Below are positions 43,273 to 51,930 of a stretch of DNA of 64,000 nucleotides, piece after piece. The stretch is from Iodobacter sp025352645 (GTDB taxonomy: Bacteria > Pseudomonadota > Gammaproteobacteria > Burkholderiales > Chitinibacteraceae). The position numbers and the translations under genes were made by a program. Numbering within the stretch: position 1 is the stretch's first letter; every line of letters begins with the position of its first letter. Where the stretch lies: the NCBI RefSeq assembly GCF_033446605.1, contig NZ_JAWQUO010000015.1, positions 66,888 through 130,887 on the forward strand, read 5' to 3'. The notes below the pieces were generated by a model that made no database searches, was not told the origin of the DNA, and saw nothing but the letters and a program-made list of their open reading frames with translations.

Positions 43273-43755
43273 CTAAAACAATCGCACCAAGGCCTGACAA
43301 ATCTCGCCCAGATACTTGGCATCCACCTCATCAAAAGTCGCCAGCTCAGCAGAATCCACATCCAATACCGCCAGCACCACGCCATCGCGATCAATCAAGG
43401 GCAGCACAATTTCTGAGCGGGCCAACGATGAGCAGGCGATATGCCCAGCAAAAGCATCCACATCCGGCACCACCAATGTGGTGGCTTGCTGCCACGCGCT
43501 GCCGCACACGCCGCGCCCTTTTTGAATGCGAGTGCAGGCAATCGGGCCTTGAAATGGGCCCAAGACCAATTCATCATTTTTTACAATATAAAAACCCGTC
43601 CACAGCCAGCCAAAGGTGTGATGCATGGCGGCGCAGGCATTGCCCATTGCAGCAATTAAGTCGCTTTCGCCATCAATCAAAGCTAAAACTTGCGGCAGCA
43701 GATTTTGATACAGCTCTGCTTTGCTATTGCCCTGAATACTTAAGTTCTCTGCCAT
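43273..43755 (-). CDS. msrC: Free methionine-(R)-sulfoxide reductase (GAF domain)
   Basis: The 160-residue protein is one GAF domain with the fRMsr signatures: WTGFYIVKNDELVLGPFQGPIACTRI, GRGVCGSAWQQ and GHIACSSLARSEIVLPLID, giving the three conserved cysteines. It reduces free Met-R-sulfoxide using thioredoxin. The start MAENLSIQGN is short and polar, so it is cytoplasmic. It lies 27 bp downstream of the scramblase-like gene on the same strand and may share its transcript. Confidence 0.94.
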   Translation of the reverse strand: MAENLSIQGNSKAELYQNLLPQVLALIDGESDLIAAMGNACAAMHHTFGWLWTGFYIVKNDELVLGPFQGPIACTRIQKGRGVCGSAWQQATTLVVPDVDAFAGHIACSSLARSEIVLPLIDRDGVVLAVLDVDSAELATFDEVDAKYLGEICQALVRLF

Positions 43756-43782
43756 TTTTATTCCATGTAAATAAACAAAACA

Positions 43783-44373
43783 TTACTCTTTTAATACCAT
43801 ATCAATACACATGACCGCAGCCAAAATCAATGGCCGTAAAGGATCATTTCCTGCCACGCTCGCATCGATAGAGAGCATATAGTTGTCAGCTGAAGTAAAC
43901 AGCTCTTTCCCTAGCCCTGCCCATTTTTTACTCACTTGTGCCAGCTGCTTACCATCTTGATCAAAGCTAAAATTCCAGCTGGTCCAGCTTCCTTGTAACC
44001 AACAGAGCGATTGCCCATTGGCATCGAGCAATTCAAACTTACCGCCAATAGATAAAAGTTTTTGTCTGAATTCACCTATTTTTTTATTCTGATGATCAAA
44101 AACCTCAACATTCGAACGAAAAATACTCACCCCACGCCGCACCGATAATAATAAAGCACCATTTGGCTGCGTAATCTGTACATCAAATGGCGTCATCCGT
44201 TTGTAATCGGTAAAGCGCAAGACTTTAGTCACCATGCCTAAATTTGGCTCACGGCATTCCAAGATAACTTGCCCGCTCACTGGATCCAAAATATCAAAAT
44301 TATTGGCCGCTTTAAAAATGCCCAAGTGCTCTTTTACAAAAAACTGATTACGATCCAGTACAGCATTCATCAT
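43783..44373 (-). CDS. Scramblase / LURP-one-related family protein
   Basis: The 196-residue protein shows the tubby/scramblase-like pattern: FFVKEHLGIFKAANNFDILDP, VLRFTDYKRMTPFDVQI, LLLSVRRGVSIFRSNVEVFDH, and IGEFRQKLLSIGGKFELLDANG, ending in a hydrophobic helix PLILAAVMCIDMVLKE. This matches bacterial scramblase-domain (LOR-like) proteins whose role is unknown. GGAG lies seven bases before the ATG; Met2 is an alternative start. No catalytic residues can be named. Confidence 0.78.
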   Translation of the reverse strand: MMNAVLDRNQFFVKEHLGIFKAANNFDILDPVSGQVILECREPNLGMVTKVLRFTDYKRMTPFDVQITQPNGALLLSVRRGVSIFRSNVEVFDHQNKKIGEFRQKLLSIGGKFELLDANGQSLCWLQGSWTSWNFSFDQDGKQLAQVSKKWAGLGKELFTSADNYMLSIDASVAGNDPLRPLILAAVMCIDMVLKE

Positions 44374-44398
44374 TACCCCACTCCATTAAAATTATTTA

Positions 44399-44641
44399 CT
44401 GATGTTACGCGCAAAGCTATTTATCCACGAAAAACACTAAATGCACGAAAAAAAAACGAATTAAACAAAGATAATCTCCCTCTGCTTTTTTAACATGATG
44501 CCTAGGTGCATTGCTTAATAAGCATTTGATATTAAAAAAAATTATTAAAATCACTCAAAAACAATGGTCATGCGGCATCTATTTGTACTTTTTGTGTTTT
44601 TAGTGGACTGCGTATTTTTTGATCTTGCTGCATAACATCAG
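44399..44641. repeat. MITE-like element made of two inverted family-F copies
   Basis: The left arm (44399-44459) begins CTGATGTTACGCGCAAAGCT and includes TCCACGAAAAACACTAAATG. The right arm (44583-44641) is a reversed copy ending TGCTGCATAACATCAG. The two bound about 120 bp of AT-rich non-coding sequence. The outer ACTGATGTTA and TAACATCAGT are matching inverted ends. Confidence 0.72.
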
Positions 44642-44749
44642 TTATTTAGCTGACACCCGCCAAAAGCAGGGATGAAGTATGATGCCAGCTTAAAGCGATT
44701 GGCAAGCGATCGTGCCATGCACAAACATCAGATCCCTCCAGAGAATTCT

Positions 44750-45658
44750 ATGATTCAAATTTCTGATCTTACCTTTGACTACACTGGGCATCGGGCGCTC
44801 GATCAGCTCAATCTACAAGTAGAGCAAGGCAGCGTAACCGCTCTTGTTGGCGCAAATGGGGCGGGTAAAACCACCTTGATGCGCTGCATCGCTGGCTTAG
44901 AAACGCCGCTAGCAGGCTCAATCACCGTGGCTGGCTTAGATGTGCAAGAGCAACCTCGCGCGGTGCATAGGCAAATGGGCTATTTATCTGATTTTTTTGG
45001 CCTTTACCAAGACCTCACCGTGGCCCAGTGCTTGGAATACGCCGCGGCATCACAAGGCTTGGCTAAGGATGAGATTGCTGACGCAATCAGCAGTACTGCA
45101 GCGCGCTTATCTTTAAGCGATAGGCTGGAGCAAAAAGCCAGTAGCCTATCGCGCGGCTTACGCCAACGCGTGGCAATTGGCCAAGCCATTATTCATGCTC
45201 CGCAAGTTTTACTGCTTGATGAGCCCGCCTCTGGGCTCGATCCTGAGGCACGCAATGAGCTGGCAATTTTATTCCGCCAATTGCAGGCCAGCGGCATGAC
45301 GCTGTTGGTTTCATCGCATATTTTGGCCGAATTAGAAGCTTATTCCAGCCATATGCTGGTGCTTAGAGATGGCAAAATCCTTGAGCACCGCGCCCTACAT
45401 CAGGGCCTAGCCTGCAAGGCATTACAGCTTCGCCTTGCCAGCCCCAACGATAAGCTCATGGGTATTTTAAGTGCCAACCCCGCCATTAGTCTCAGTAAAG
45501 CCGATGCTTTACACGCCGAGTTTGATTTCAATGGCAATAGCGCAGAGCAAGCGCTGCTGCTGGCCGAGCTCATCCAAGCGGGCCTAGCAATTATTAGCTT
45601 TGGCGAGCAAAACTTGCAGCAAGCTTATCTGCGCTCGATAGAAGGTGGAAAACCATGA
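44750..45658 (+). CDS. ABC transporter ATP-binding protein
   Basis: From the ATG at 44750 the product is 302 residues: ISDLTFDYTGHRALDQLNLQ, Walker A VGANGAGKTTLM, Q-loop MGYLSDFFGLYQDLTV, signature LSRGLRQRVAIGQAI and Walker B VLLLDEPASGLDPEA, then HILAELEAYSSHML. It resembles CcmA/NatA-type ATPases of exporters. It overlaps the permease gene by four bases (ATGA), so the two form one exporter of unknown substrate. The in-frame start at 44672 would add 26 non-conserved residues. Confidence 0.92.
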   Translation: MIQISDLTFDYTGHRALDQLNLQVEQGSVTALVGANGAGKTTLMRCIAGLETPLAGSITVAGLDVQEQPRAVHRQMGYLSDFFGLYQDLTVAQCLEYAAASQGLAKDEIADAISSTAARLSLSDRLEQKASSLSRGLRQRVAIGQAIIHAPQVLLLDEPASGLDPEARNELAILFRQLQASGMTLLVSSHILAELEAYSSHMLVLRDGKILEHRALHQGLACKALQLRLASPNDKLMGILSANPAISLSKADALHAEFDFNGNSAEQALLLAELIQAGLAIISFGEQNLQQAYLRSIEGGKP

Positions 45659-46908
45659 ATCCAGAATTTAAACGCAATCTATGGCTCAATTTTTCTCTAC
45701 ACCGCTTAATCGGCATGCCCGCCATTTTGGGGCTGATCTTTTTAGCTGTAGCGATGAATGGCCAAGCCAGCCACGTAGGCAGCTCTGCGGCGATGCTGTT
45801 TGTTGGCATTGTTTGGCTATGGGGTACAAAAAACGCCGCAGCAGCGATTGGCGATGAGCAAAGAGATCACACTTGGGATCAGCAAAGAATGAGCGCGCTC
45901 AGCCCCTGGGCCATGACTTGGGGCAAGTTATTTGGTGCAACCTTATTTAACTGGTACGGCGGGGCGATTTGTATCTTGGTACTGCTGATTAGCGATCTTG
46001 CCAAAGACCCAATCAATACCTTGTTCAAAGCGCTATCGCTGATCGCAATGAGCCTGCTGCTACACGGCGCAGCGCTAGTGATGAACTTGCAACTAGGCCA
46101 ATCAGATTTCGCCCAAAATCGCCGAGGCAGCTTTAATTTGCTACTGGCGATCCCCCCACTCTTTTTAATGCCCAGCCTATTTGAGCTCAGCGAAACGCCG
46201 ATTACTTGGTGGGATATCAGCTTTATGCCACTGCAATTTCAGCTTTTAGCTGGCAGCTTCTTTGCTGTTTGTAGCATTTTTGCCGCTTGGCGACTCATGC
46301 AAAACGCCTTGCAAGTGCGCACACAGCCTTGGGCGTGGCCGGTATTTTCCTGCCTACTTACGGGATTTTTAGCAGGGTTTAATCACGAGAATCTGCCTAT
46401 GCTCGGCCTGATTATCAGCAGCAGCATGACCTACGCAACGCTGTTTTCTGAGCCTAATAGCATCACCATTTGGCAGCGAATCCAGCAGCGGATTCAAGCC
46501 CAAAACTGGCATGGGGCACTGATTAACTTACCGCTCTGGCCCACCACGCTACTACTCTCTTTTGCGTTTGCCTTGCTCGCAATGGGGGCAGCTCCAAGCG
46601 AGCTTTCTAGCATCAGCACCGCCCCGCTCTCCATTGCTTTGATGCTGCTAAGGGATAGCGCCATTTGCGTATTCCTTGCCTTTGGCCCCAAGCGTGGCAT
46701 CACCAATAGCCTGCTCTATCTAGCGCTTATTAATGGGCTACTTCCATTTTTAGCACATAGCAGCGGTTTAACGAGTGTGGCTTATTTCATCATGCCAATG
46801 AGTCATCCAGCAGCAATCACCAGCATTGTCATCAGCACCATTCATGCTCTCATCGCCATCGCCTTAGTATTTTGGAGATGGCAAGCCCTGCAAACAGTCC
46901 AGCGCTAA
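45655..46908 (+). CDS. ABC transporter permease
   Basis: The 417-residue protein has about ten hydrophobic spans (for example LIGMPAILGLIFLAVAMNG, SLIAMSLLLHGAALVMNL, LLSFAFALLAMGAA). An early segment, GDEQRDHTWDQQRMSALSPWAMTWGKLFGATLFNWYGG in parts, is typical of ABC-2 type exporters. It starts within the stop of the ATPase gene. Its C-terminal half is less conserved and no specific family could be named. The substrate is unknown. Confidence 0.85.
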   Translation: MNPEFKRNLWLNFSLHRLIGMPAILGLIFLAVAMNGQASHVGSSAAMLFVGIVWLWGTKNAAAAIGDEQRDHTWDQQRMSALSPWAMTWGKLFGATLFNWYGGAICILVLLISDLAKDPINTLFKALSLIAMSLLLHGAALVMNLQLGQSDFAQNRRGSFNLLLAIPPLFLMPSLFELSETPITWWDISFMPLQFQLLAGSFFAVCSIFAAWRLMQNALQVRTQPWAWPVFSCLLTGFLAGFNHENLPMLGLIISSSMTYATLFSEPNSITIWQRIQQRIQAQNWHGALINLPLWPTTLLLSFAFALLAMGAAPSELSSISTAPLSIALMLLRDSAICVFLAFGPKRGITNSLLYLALINGLLPFLAHSSGLTSVAYFIMPMSHPAAITSIVISTIHALIAIALVFWRWQALQTVQR

Positions 46909-47359
46909 GTAGAGGGTGTTTGCTCTTGAAAAAAGCTGATATTTTGTTTTAGTACATTGGCATTCACGACCAGCTTTTGAGGAGCTGTAGCAGCCTTAAT
47001 TCAGCTTGGCGATGAGCATCGGAGCTTTGTTTCAGTAAAGTAACCGCCACCCATCTCCCAAGCATCATCAATATCCCTTTTACACTGTGCATGAATAAAA
47101 TCGCCATTCAAACTAGTGCCTGATGCCATTATTCGCAGGCAATCTTTCGTATTTGCTACCGTTGGATACGGATGCCGCTCAGCAATCACATCGGAATCAA
47201 TAGCGCTAACTAAGGAAAAAAACGCCTAAGTTATCCTGTTTACTAGCCTTAAATGTCCTAACACAGCCACATGACAGTCTTAGCTTACTCACACACTTTC
47301 CCATCCCCATAGCGTTCTGCCTTAAAATAGCTTTTTTTCTCTTACGCGACGCCGCCACG
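46909..47359. other. Gap between ABC permease and nadE
   Basis: About 450 bases. It contains an open frame on the minus strand (47001-47236) that may be a gene remnant. I see no repeat family or tRNA here; the nadE promoter should lie within the last 130 bases. Confidence 0.45.
47001..47189 (-). pseudogene. Possible small gene or gene remnant, unknown function
   Basis: From a GTG at 47189 the frame gives 62 residues (IAERHPYPTVANTKDCLRIM then ASGTSLNGDFIHAQCKRDI and DDAWEMGGGYFTETKLRCSS). Its composition looks like a soluble protein rather than a shadow frame, and no gene lies opposite. The frame is open upstream to a TAG near 47234 without an ATG or ribosome site, so it may be the 3' remnant of a lost gene. 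I do not recognise the family. Confidence 0.3.
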
Positions 47360-48958
47360 ATGAAAATCGCCATTGCCCAGCTCAACCCTATTGTCGGTGA
47401 CCTTGCCGGCAATACCACCAAGATTTTTGCTGCTGCCGCTCAGGCCAAAGCTGAGGGTGCGGATATTTTGCTGACCCCTGAGCTGGCGCTATGCGGATAC
47501 CCGCCAGAAGATTTATTGCTACGCCCGGCTTTTTTGGCTGAGTGCGCCACCGCCGTCGGCCGTTTTATTGATGAGCTAGATGGCATTACCCTCGTACTGG
47601 GCTATCCGCGTGCCAGTGGTGGAGAACGCTTTAACAGCGCCATCGTGATTCGGGATGGCAATGTACTTGGCCGCTATGACAAGTTGCTGCTGCCCAATGA
47701 CCAAGTTTTTGATGAAGTTCGCTACTTCTCGCCAGGCTATTCGCCCTTGGTGTTTGAGCAGGATGGCGTACAGATTGGACTCGCCATTTGTGAAGACATC
47801 TGGGATGTGGAGCCTGCTTCTGCAGCAGACGACGAAGGTGCAGAGCTGTTATTAATCTTAAATGCCTCGCCCTATAACCAAGCCAAACAATCCACCCGCC
47901 GAGAAGTGGTCGGCCAGCGTATAGAAGAAACCGGCATGGCGATGGTGTATTGCAATATGGTGGGGGGCCAAGACGAGCTCATTTTTGACGGCCAATCCTT
48001 TGCTCTGGATAAGTCTGGTGAGCTGGTGGCCCAATTGCCTGCATTTAAGGAAGAGCTGGCCTTTATTGATTACCAACAAGGCAATCTAAAGCCCGCCGCC
48101 ATTACGCCAGATTTAAGCGATGAGGCCAGCAGCTATCAGGCGTTGGTACTCGGAGTACAAGATTATATTGGCAAGAATAAATTCCCAGGCGTATTGCTGG
48201 GTTTATCCGGCGGGATTGATTCGGCGCTCACACTGGCGATTGCCGTTGATGCGCTAGGCGCAGATAAAGTACACGCCGTGATGATGCCATCACGTTACAC
48301 CGCCGATATCAGCGTGGATGATTCGCGTGAAATGATTAAAATATTGGGCTGCAAATATTCAGAGATCGAAATTTGGCCCATTTATGAAGCCTTTATGTAT
48401 GCCTTGAGCGATGAATTTGATGGCCAAGCGGCAGACACCACCGAAGAAAACCTACAAGCACGCGCACGCGGCACCTTGCTGATGGCTTTATCTAATAAAT
48501 CTGGCAAGCTAGTGCTCACCACCGGCAATAAATCAGAAATGACCACCGGCTACGCCACCCTTTATGGCGACATGGCAGGCGGCTTTGCCGTGCTAAAAGA
48601 CGTGGCAAAAACACTGGTTTATCGCCTATCTAGCTGGCGCAATACCCAAAGTATGGTAATTCCTGAACGTATCATTACTCGCCCACCTTCTGCGGAACTT
48701 CGCCCAGATCAAACCGACCAAGACTCATTGCCACCCTATGAAATTCTGGATGCGATCTTGCAGGCCTATGTGGAAGAAAACCTGAGCCGCGCCGAGATTA
48801 TCGCCAAGGGTTTTGCTAAGGCAGATGTAGACCGCGTAGTGCATTTACTGACCATTAACGAATATAAACGTCGCCAAGCACCGGTAGGCCCACGGATTAC
48901 CCACCGCGCATTCGGCAAAGATTGGCGTATGCCGATTACCAACCGTTTTTCGATGTAA
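47360..48958 (+). CDS. nadE: Glutamine-dependent NAD+ synthetase
   Basis: The 532-residue protein has an N-terminal nitrilase-type glutaminase (about 1-250: MKIAIAQLNPIVGDLAGN, TPELALCGYPPEDLLLR with the catalytic Glu, YDKLLLPN with Lys, GLAICEDIWD with Cys). The C-terminal synthetase has VLLGLSGGIDSALTLAIAVD, TTGNKSEMTTGYATLYGDM and PPSAELRPDQTDQDSLPPYE. It amidates deamido-NAD with glutamine. Both domains are intact. The ribosome site is weak; the start is fixed by the conserved N-terminus. Confidence 0.97.
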   Translation: MKIAIAQLNPIVGDLAGNTTKIFAAAAQAKAEGADILLTPELALCGYPPEDLLLRPAFLAECATAVGRFIDELDGITLVLGYPRASGGERFNSAIVIRDGNVLGRYDKLLLPNDQVFDEVRYFSPGYSPLVFEQDGVQIGLAICEDIWDVEPASAADDEGAELLLILNASPYNQAKQSTRREVVGQRIEETGMAMVYCNMVGGQDELIFDGQSFALDKSGELVAQLPAFKEELAFIDYQQGNLKPAAITPDLSDEASSYQALVLGVQDYIGKNKFPGVLLGLSGGIDSALTLAIAVDALGADKVHAVMMPSRYTADISVDDSREMIKILGCKYSEIEIWPIYEAFMYALSDEFDGQAADTTEENLQARARGTLLMALSNKSGKLVLTTGNKSEMTTGYATLYGDMAGGFAVLKDVAKTLVYRLSSWRNTQSMVIPERIITRPPSAELRPDQTDQDSLPPYEILDAILQAYVEENLSRAEIIAKGFAKADVDRVVHLLTINEYKRRQAPVGPRITHRAFGKDWRMPITNRFSM

Positions 48959-48966
48959 AAAACCCA

Positions 48967-48986
48967 GGGCACAGCATGCCGTGCCC
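48967..48986. repeat. Near-perfect palindrome, family C
   Basis: GGGCACAGCATGCCGTGCCC differs from the palindrome at 16446 by one base. It lies nine bases after the nadE stop. Confidence 0.75.
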
Positions 48987-49010
48987 CAACTACCTCACTC
49001 TGGATGACCC

Positions 49011-50027
49011 ATGCTTAAGCTAGACCGCTACACGCGTATTGCCAGTTATTTCATGATTGGGTTGTTTCTACTTATTGTCATGCTAAATCACCTGCTACCC
49101 GCCTTACTGATAGGGCTATTGGTTTATGAATTGGTAGCGCAAGCCGCGCAAGCCCCTTTCATTTGCCGCTTGCCACCCAAGCGTGCCAAACCGGTTGCAC
49201 TGATTATCTTTGCCGCCTTTATTATCTTGTTGCTGGTCTTACTGGGTTTTAGCTTGGCATCGGTGTTTCATGGCGAATCGGCGTCCATGCCTAGCATCAT
49301 GCGTAAATCAGGTGAAATTGCCGAAGCCTTGCATCATGAGCTGGCCAACTGGCTGCCCGCTTGGATGTTAGAAAGCCTGCCGCAAGATGTAACGGCGTGG
49401 AAAACCGCCTTTTACCAGTGGTCAGATAAGCACATCGCTCAGCTACAGCAAATTGGTGCTCGCACCGGCCATACATTGGCGCAAATGCTGATCGCCATGG
49501 TGATTGGTGCCATGCTGTCTTTACACCACAACAGCCAAGATAAAGCGCCCCTGCTCGATGCCCTACAAACTCGCTGCGCCCGTTTGGCTCACTCATTCAG
49601 ACAAATCGTGTTTGCCCAAGTACGTATTTCTGCGCTCAATACGTTTTTTACCTTAGTCTACTTGGCGGTAGTGTTACCTTCATGCGGCGTTTCCCTGCCA
49701 CTCACTAAAACATTAATTGTCATTACCTTTTTAGCGGGCTTATTGCCTGTGATTGGCAATCTAATTTCTAACACAGCCATTGTGGCCGTGAGCATGAGCG
49801 TTTCAGCCTCAGTAGCAGCAGGCTCATTAGCTTTCTTAGTGATTGTTCATAAATTCGAGTATTTCTTAAATGCGCGCATTGTTGGTGGGCGCATCCATGC
49901 TTTTGCATGGGAGCTACTTCTGGCCATGCTGCTAATGGAGTCCATATTTGGCCTACCCGGCCTTGTGGCTGCGCCTATTTTCTATGCCTATTTAAAGAAC
50001 GAATTAAAAGAAGCACAATTAATTTAA
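49011..50027 (+). CDS. AI-2E family transporter / PerM-like permease
   Basis: The 338-residue protein has about seven membrane spans: two near the N-terminus (about 13-40, 60-85), then a soluble stretch (about 90-150), and a C-terminal cluster with TFLAGLLPVIGNLISNTAIV and ARIVGGRIHAFAWELLLAMLL, which matches the family motif LPxxG and the ARxxG.xxxxHP-type end. The family includes the AI-2 exporter TqsA and Na+/H+ antiporter-like members; the substrate is uncertain. It follows nadE by 52 bp. Confidence 0.88.
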   Translation: MLKLDRYTRIASYFMIGLFLLIVMLNHLLPALLIGLLVYELVAQAAQAPFICRLPPKRAKPVALIIFAAFIILLLVLLGFSLASVFHGESASMPSIMRKSGEIAEALHHELANWLPAWMLESLPQDVTAWKTAFYQWSDKHIAQLQQIGARTGHTLAQMLIAMVIGAMLSLHHNSQDKAPLLDALQTRCARLAHSFRQIVFAQVRISALNTFFTLVYLAVVLPSCGVSLPLTKTLIVITFLAGLLPVIGNLISNTAIVAVSMSVSASVAAGSLAFLVIVHKFEYFLNARIVGGRIHAFAWELLLAMLLMESIFGLPGLVAAPIFYAYLKNELKEAQLI

Positions 50028-50098
50028 CCCATCCATATCACTAGATCACCTGAGATAATCATCTGTCATGCGAGCGTAACTATTCACTGTTATTCTTT

Positions 50099-51901
50099 AT
50101 GCCTACGCTGAATATCTGGCTTCACATGACTGCAAATCCCAGCCTAGAAATGCTTAGGCAAGAACTAGAAAATATCATTAGCCAAAATTTATTGACGGCA
50201 CTTTTTCAACCGATTGCGTCAACAAGAGATGGTGAAATTTACGGCTATGAAGGGCTGATTAGAGGCCCTTCATCCAGCTTTTTACATTCCCCCATTAATC
50301 TTTTTCGCACTGCTGAAAAATTAGGCTGTTTACACGCCCTTGATTTTGCCTGCCGTAAAGCTGTTATTCAGGCCTTTGTAAAAGAAGAGCTGGCTGGGCG
50401 TTTGTTTTTAAATGTGATCCCATCTTGTTTAGCAGAACAAGACTTCAAACCGGGCGCCACCCTCGCACTATTAAATGCCGCAGGTCTTGCGCCGCAGCGC
50501 GTGGTGATTGAGCTAACCGAAACGCAACCTACCCACGATTACGCACTACTTAAAGAAGCCCTGCTCCACTACCGCGATATGGGGTTTAAGATTGCGCTGG
50601 ATGATTTAGGAGAAGGCTTTTCATCATTACGGTTATGGTCGGAGCTCAAACCAGAATTCGTTAAGATAGATAAATACTTTATTCAAGGCTTAGCTTGCGA
50701 CGCACAAAAAAGACAATTTGTTCGATCAATCCAACATATCGCCATCAATACCGGTGCACGGGTTATTGCAGAAGGCATTGAATCGCAAGCTGATTTACAA
50801 ATCGTGCAAAAGATTGGCATTAGCTATGTACAAGGCTACTTTATTGCCCTGCCACAGGCGCACCCGCCGCGAAAACTCAATCTTAATTTACTCGAAAAAG
50901 ACCCTCGTTCTGGTGTACTGAATGAGCAAACAGCAGGCCAATTACTGGTTGAAGTGCCCACCGTTTCCCCTAGGCAAAGCGGTGCAGAAATCTGCCGTAT
51001 CTTTAGCAAACACCCCCAAATTCATGCCCTGCCGGTGATTGATGATCATCGACCGGTCGGCCTATTACGCCGCCATGAAGTCATCGAATACTTTGGCCGC
51101 CCTTTTGCCCACGAGCTTTATGGCAATAAACCCTGCAAAGCACTCATGGATTGCAACCCGCTGATTGTGGAGCACTCCACTAGCCTGCAAGAACTATCCC
51201 AATTAGTGACCGCAGCCGACCACCGCCATTTGGCGGATGGCTTTATCATTACCGAGCAAGGCCATTATCTAGGCATGGGAACTGGCCATGACTTAATGCG
51301 AGCCATCACCGAATTACAAATACGCGCCGCCCGCCATGCCAATCCACTGACCTTATTGCCAGGCAATGTGCCTATCCAAGAGCATATGGAAGTGCTGCTC
51401 GCAGAGCAGCGCCCGTTTACTGTGGCGTATATCGATCTAGACCACTTTAAGCCTTATAACGATGTCTATGGCTATGCCCGTGGTGATAGCATGATTCGAA
51501 TGTTAGGGGAGTTACTTCTTGGCATTGCCGACCCACAAATTGATTTTGTTGGCCATATTGGCGGCGATGATTTTATGGTGCTATTTCGCTCCTCAGATTG
51601 GAAAAGCCGCTGCCAGAGCTTGCTCAAAGAATTTGAGCAGAGGGTAAAAAGCTTGTTTGAGCCAGAGCACGTTTTAGCAAACAGCTATAGCAGTGAGGAT
51701 CGCCGTGGCGTGGTGCAGAATTTTCCACTCAGCAGCCTATCCATTGGGGTGATCGAAGCCCGCAAAGATCGCTACCTCACCCACCACGAAGTGGCTGCAG
51801 CAGCGACCCACGCCAAACATCTTGCCAAAAGTAAGCAGGGAAACAGCTTGTTTGTAGAACAGCGCAAAATAGAACATCCAAGCGCAGAGCTGGTGCTATA
51901 A
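50099..51901 (+). CDS. EAL-CBS-GGDEF protein, likely cyclic-di-GMP phosphodiesterase/cyclase
   Basis: The 600-residue cytoplasmic protein has an N-terminal EAL domain (about 25-265) with YGYEGLIRGP in the EAL position, VVIELTETQ, KIALDDLGEGFSSL, FVKIDKYFIQG and VIAEGIES, so the metal and catalytic residues look present. A CBS pair follows (about 280-410; LPVIDDHRPVGLLRRHEVIE). The C-terminal GGDEF domain (about 425-585) has VAYIDLDHFKPYNDVYGYARGD and HIGGDDFMVLF, a GGDDF variant. CBS pairs often bind adenylates. No ribosome site is visible; Met10 is another possible start. Convergent with the response regulator gene. Confidence 0.9.
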   Translation: MPTLNIWLHMTANPSLEMLRQELENIISQNLLTALFQPIASTRDGEIYGYEGLIRGPSSSFLHSPINLFRTAEKLGCLHALDFACRKAVIQAFVKEELAGRLFLNVIPSCLAEQDFKPGATLALLNAAGLAPQRVVIELTETQPTHDYALLKEALLHYRDMGFKIALDDLGEGFSSLRLWSELKPEFVKIDKYFIQGLACDAQKRQFVRSIQHIAINTGARVIAEGIESQADLQIVQKIGISYVQGYFIALPQAHPPRKLNLNLLEKDPRSGVLNEQTAGQLLVEVPTVSPRQSGAEICRIFSKHPQIHALPVIDDHRPVGLLRRHEVIEYFGRPFAHELYGNKPCKALMDCNPLIVEHSTSLQELSQLVTAADHRHLADGFIITEQGHYLGMGTGHDLMRAITELQIRAARHANPLTLLPGNVPIQEHMEVLLAEQRPFTVAYIDLDHFKPYNDVYGYARGDSMIRMLGELLLGIADPQIDFVGHIGGDDFMVLFRSSDWKSRCQSLLKEFEQRVKSLFEPEHVLANSYSSEDRRGVVQNFPLSSLSIGVIEARKDRYLTHHEVAAAATHAKHLAKSKQGNSLFVEQRKIEHPSAELVL

Positions 51902-51930
51902 ACGGGGAGTTAGCTGAGGACCAGCGCCCC

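Noticed and set aside
43221..43814. 197-codon plus-strand frame opposite msrC
   Set aside because: Proline- and arginine-rich antisense translation of msrC; no ribosome site.
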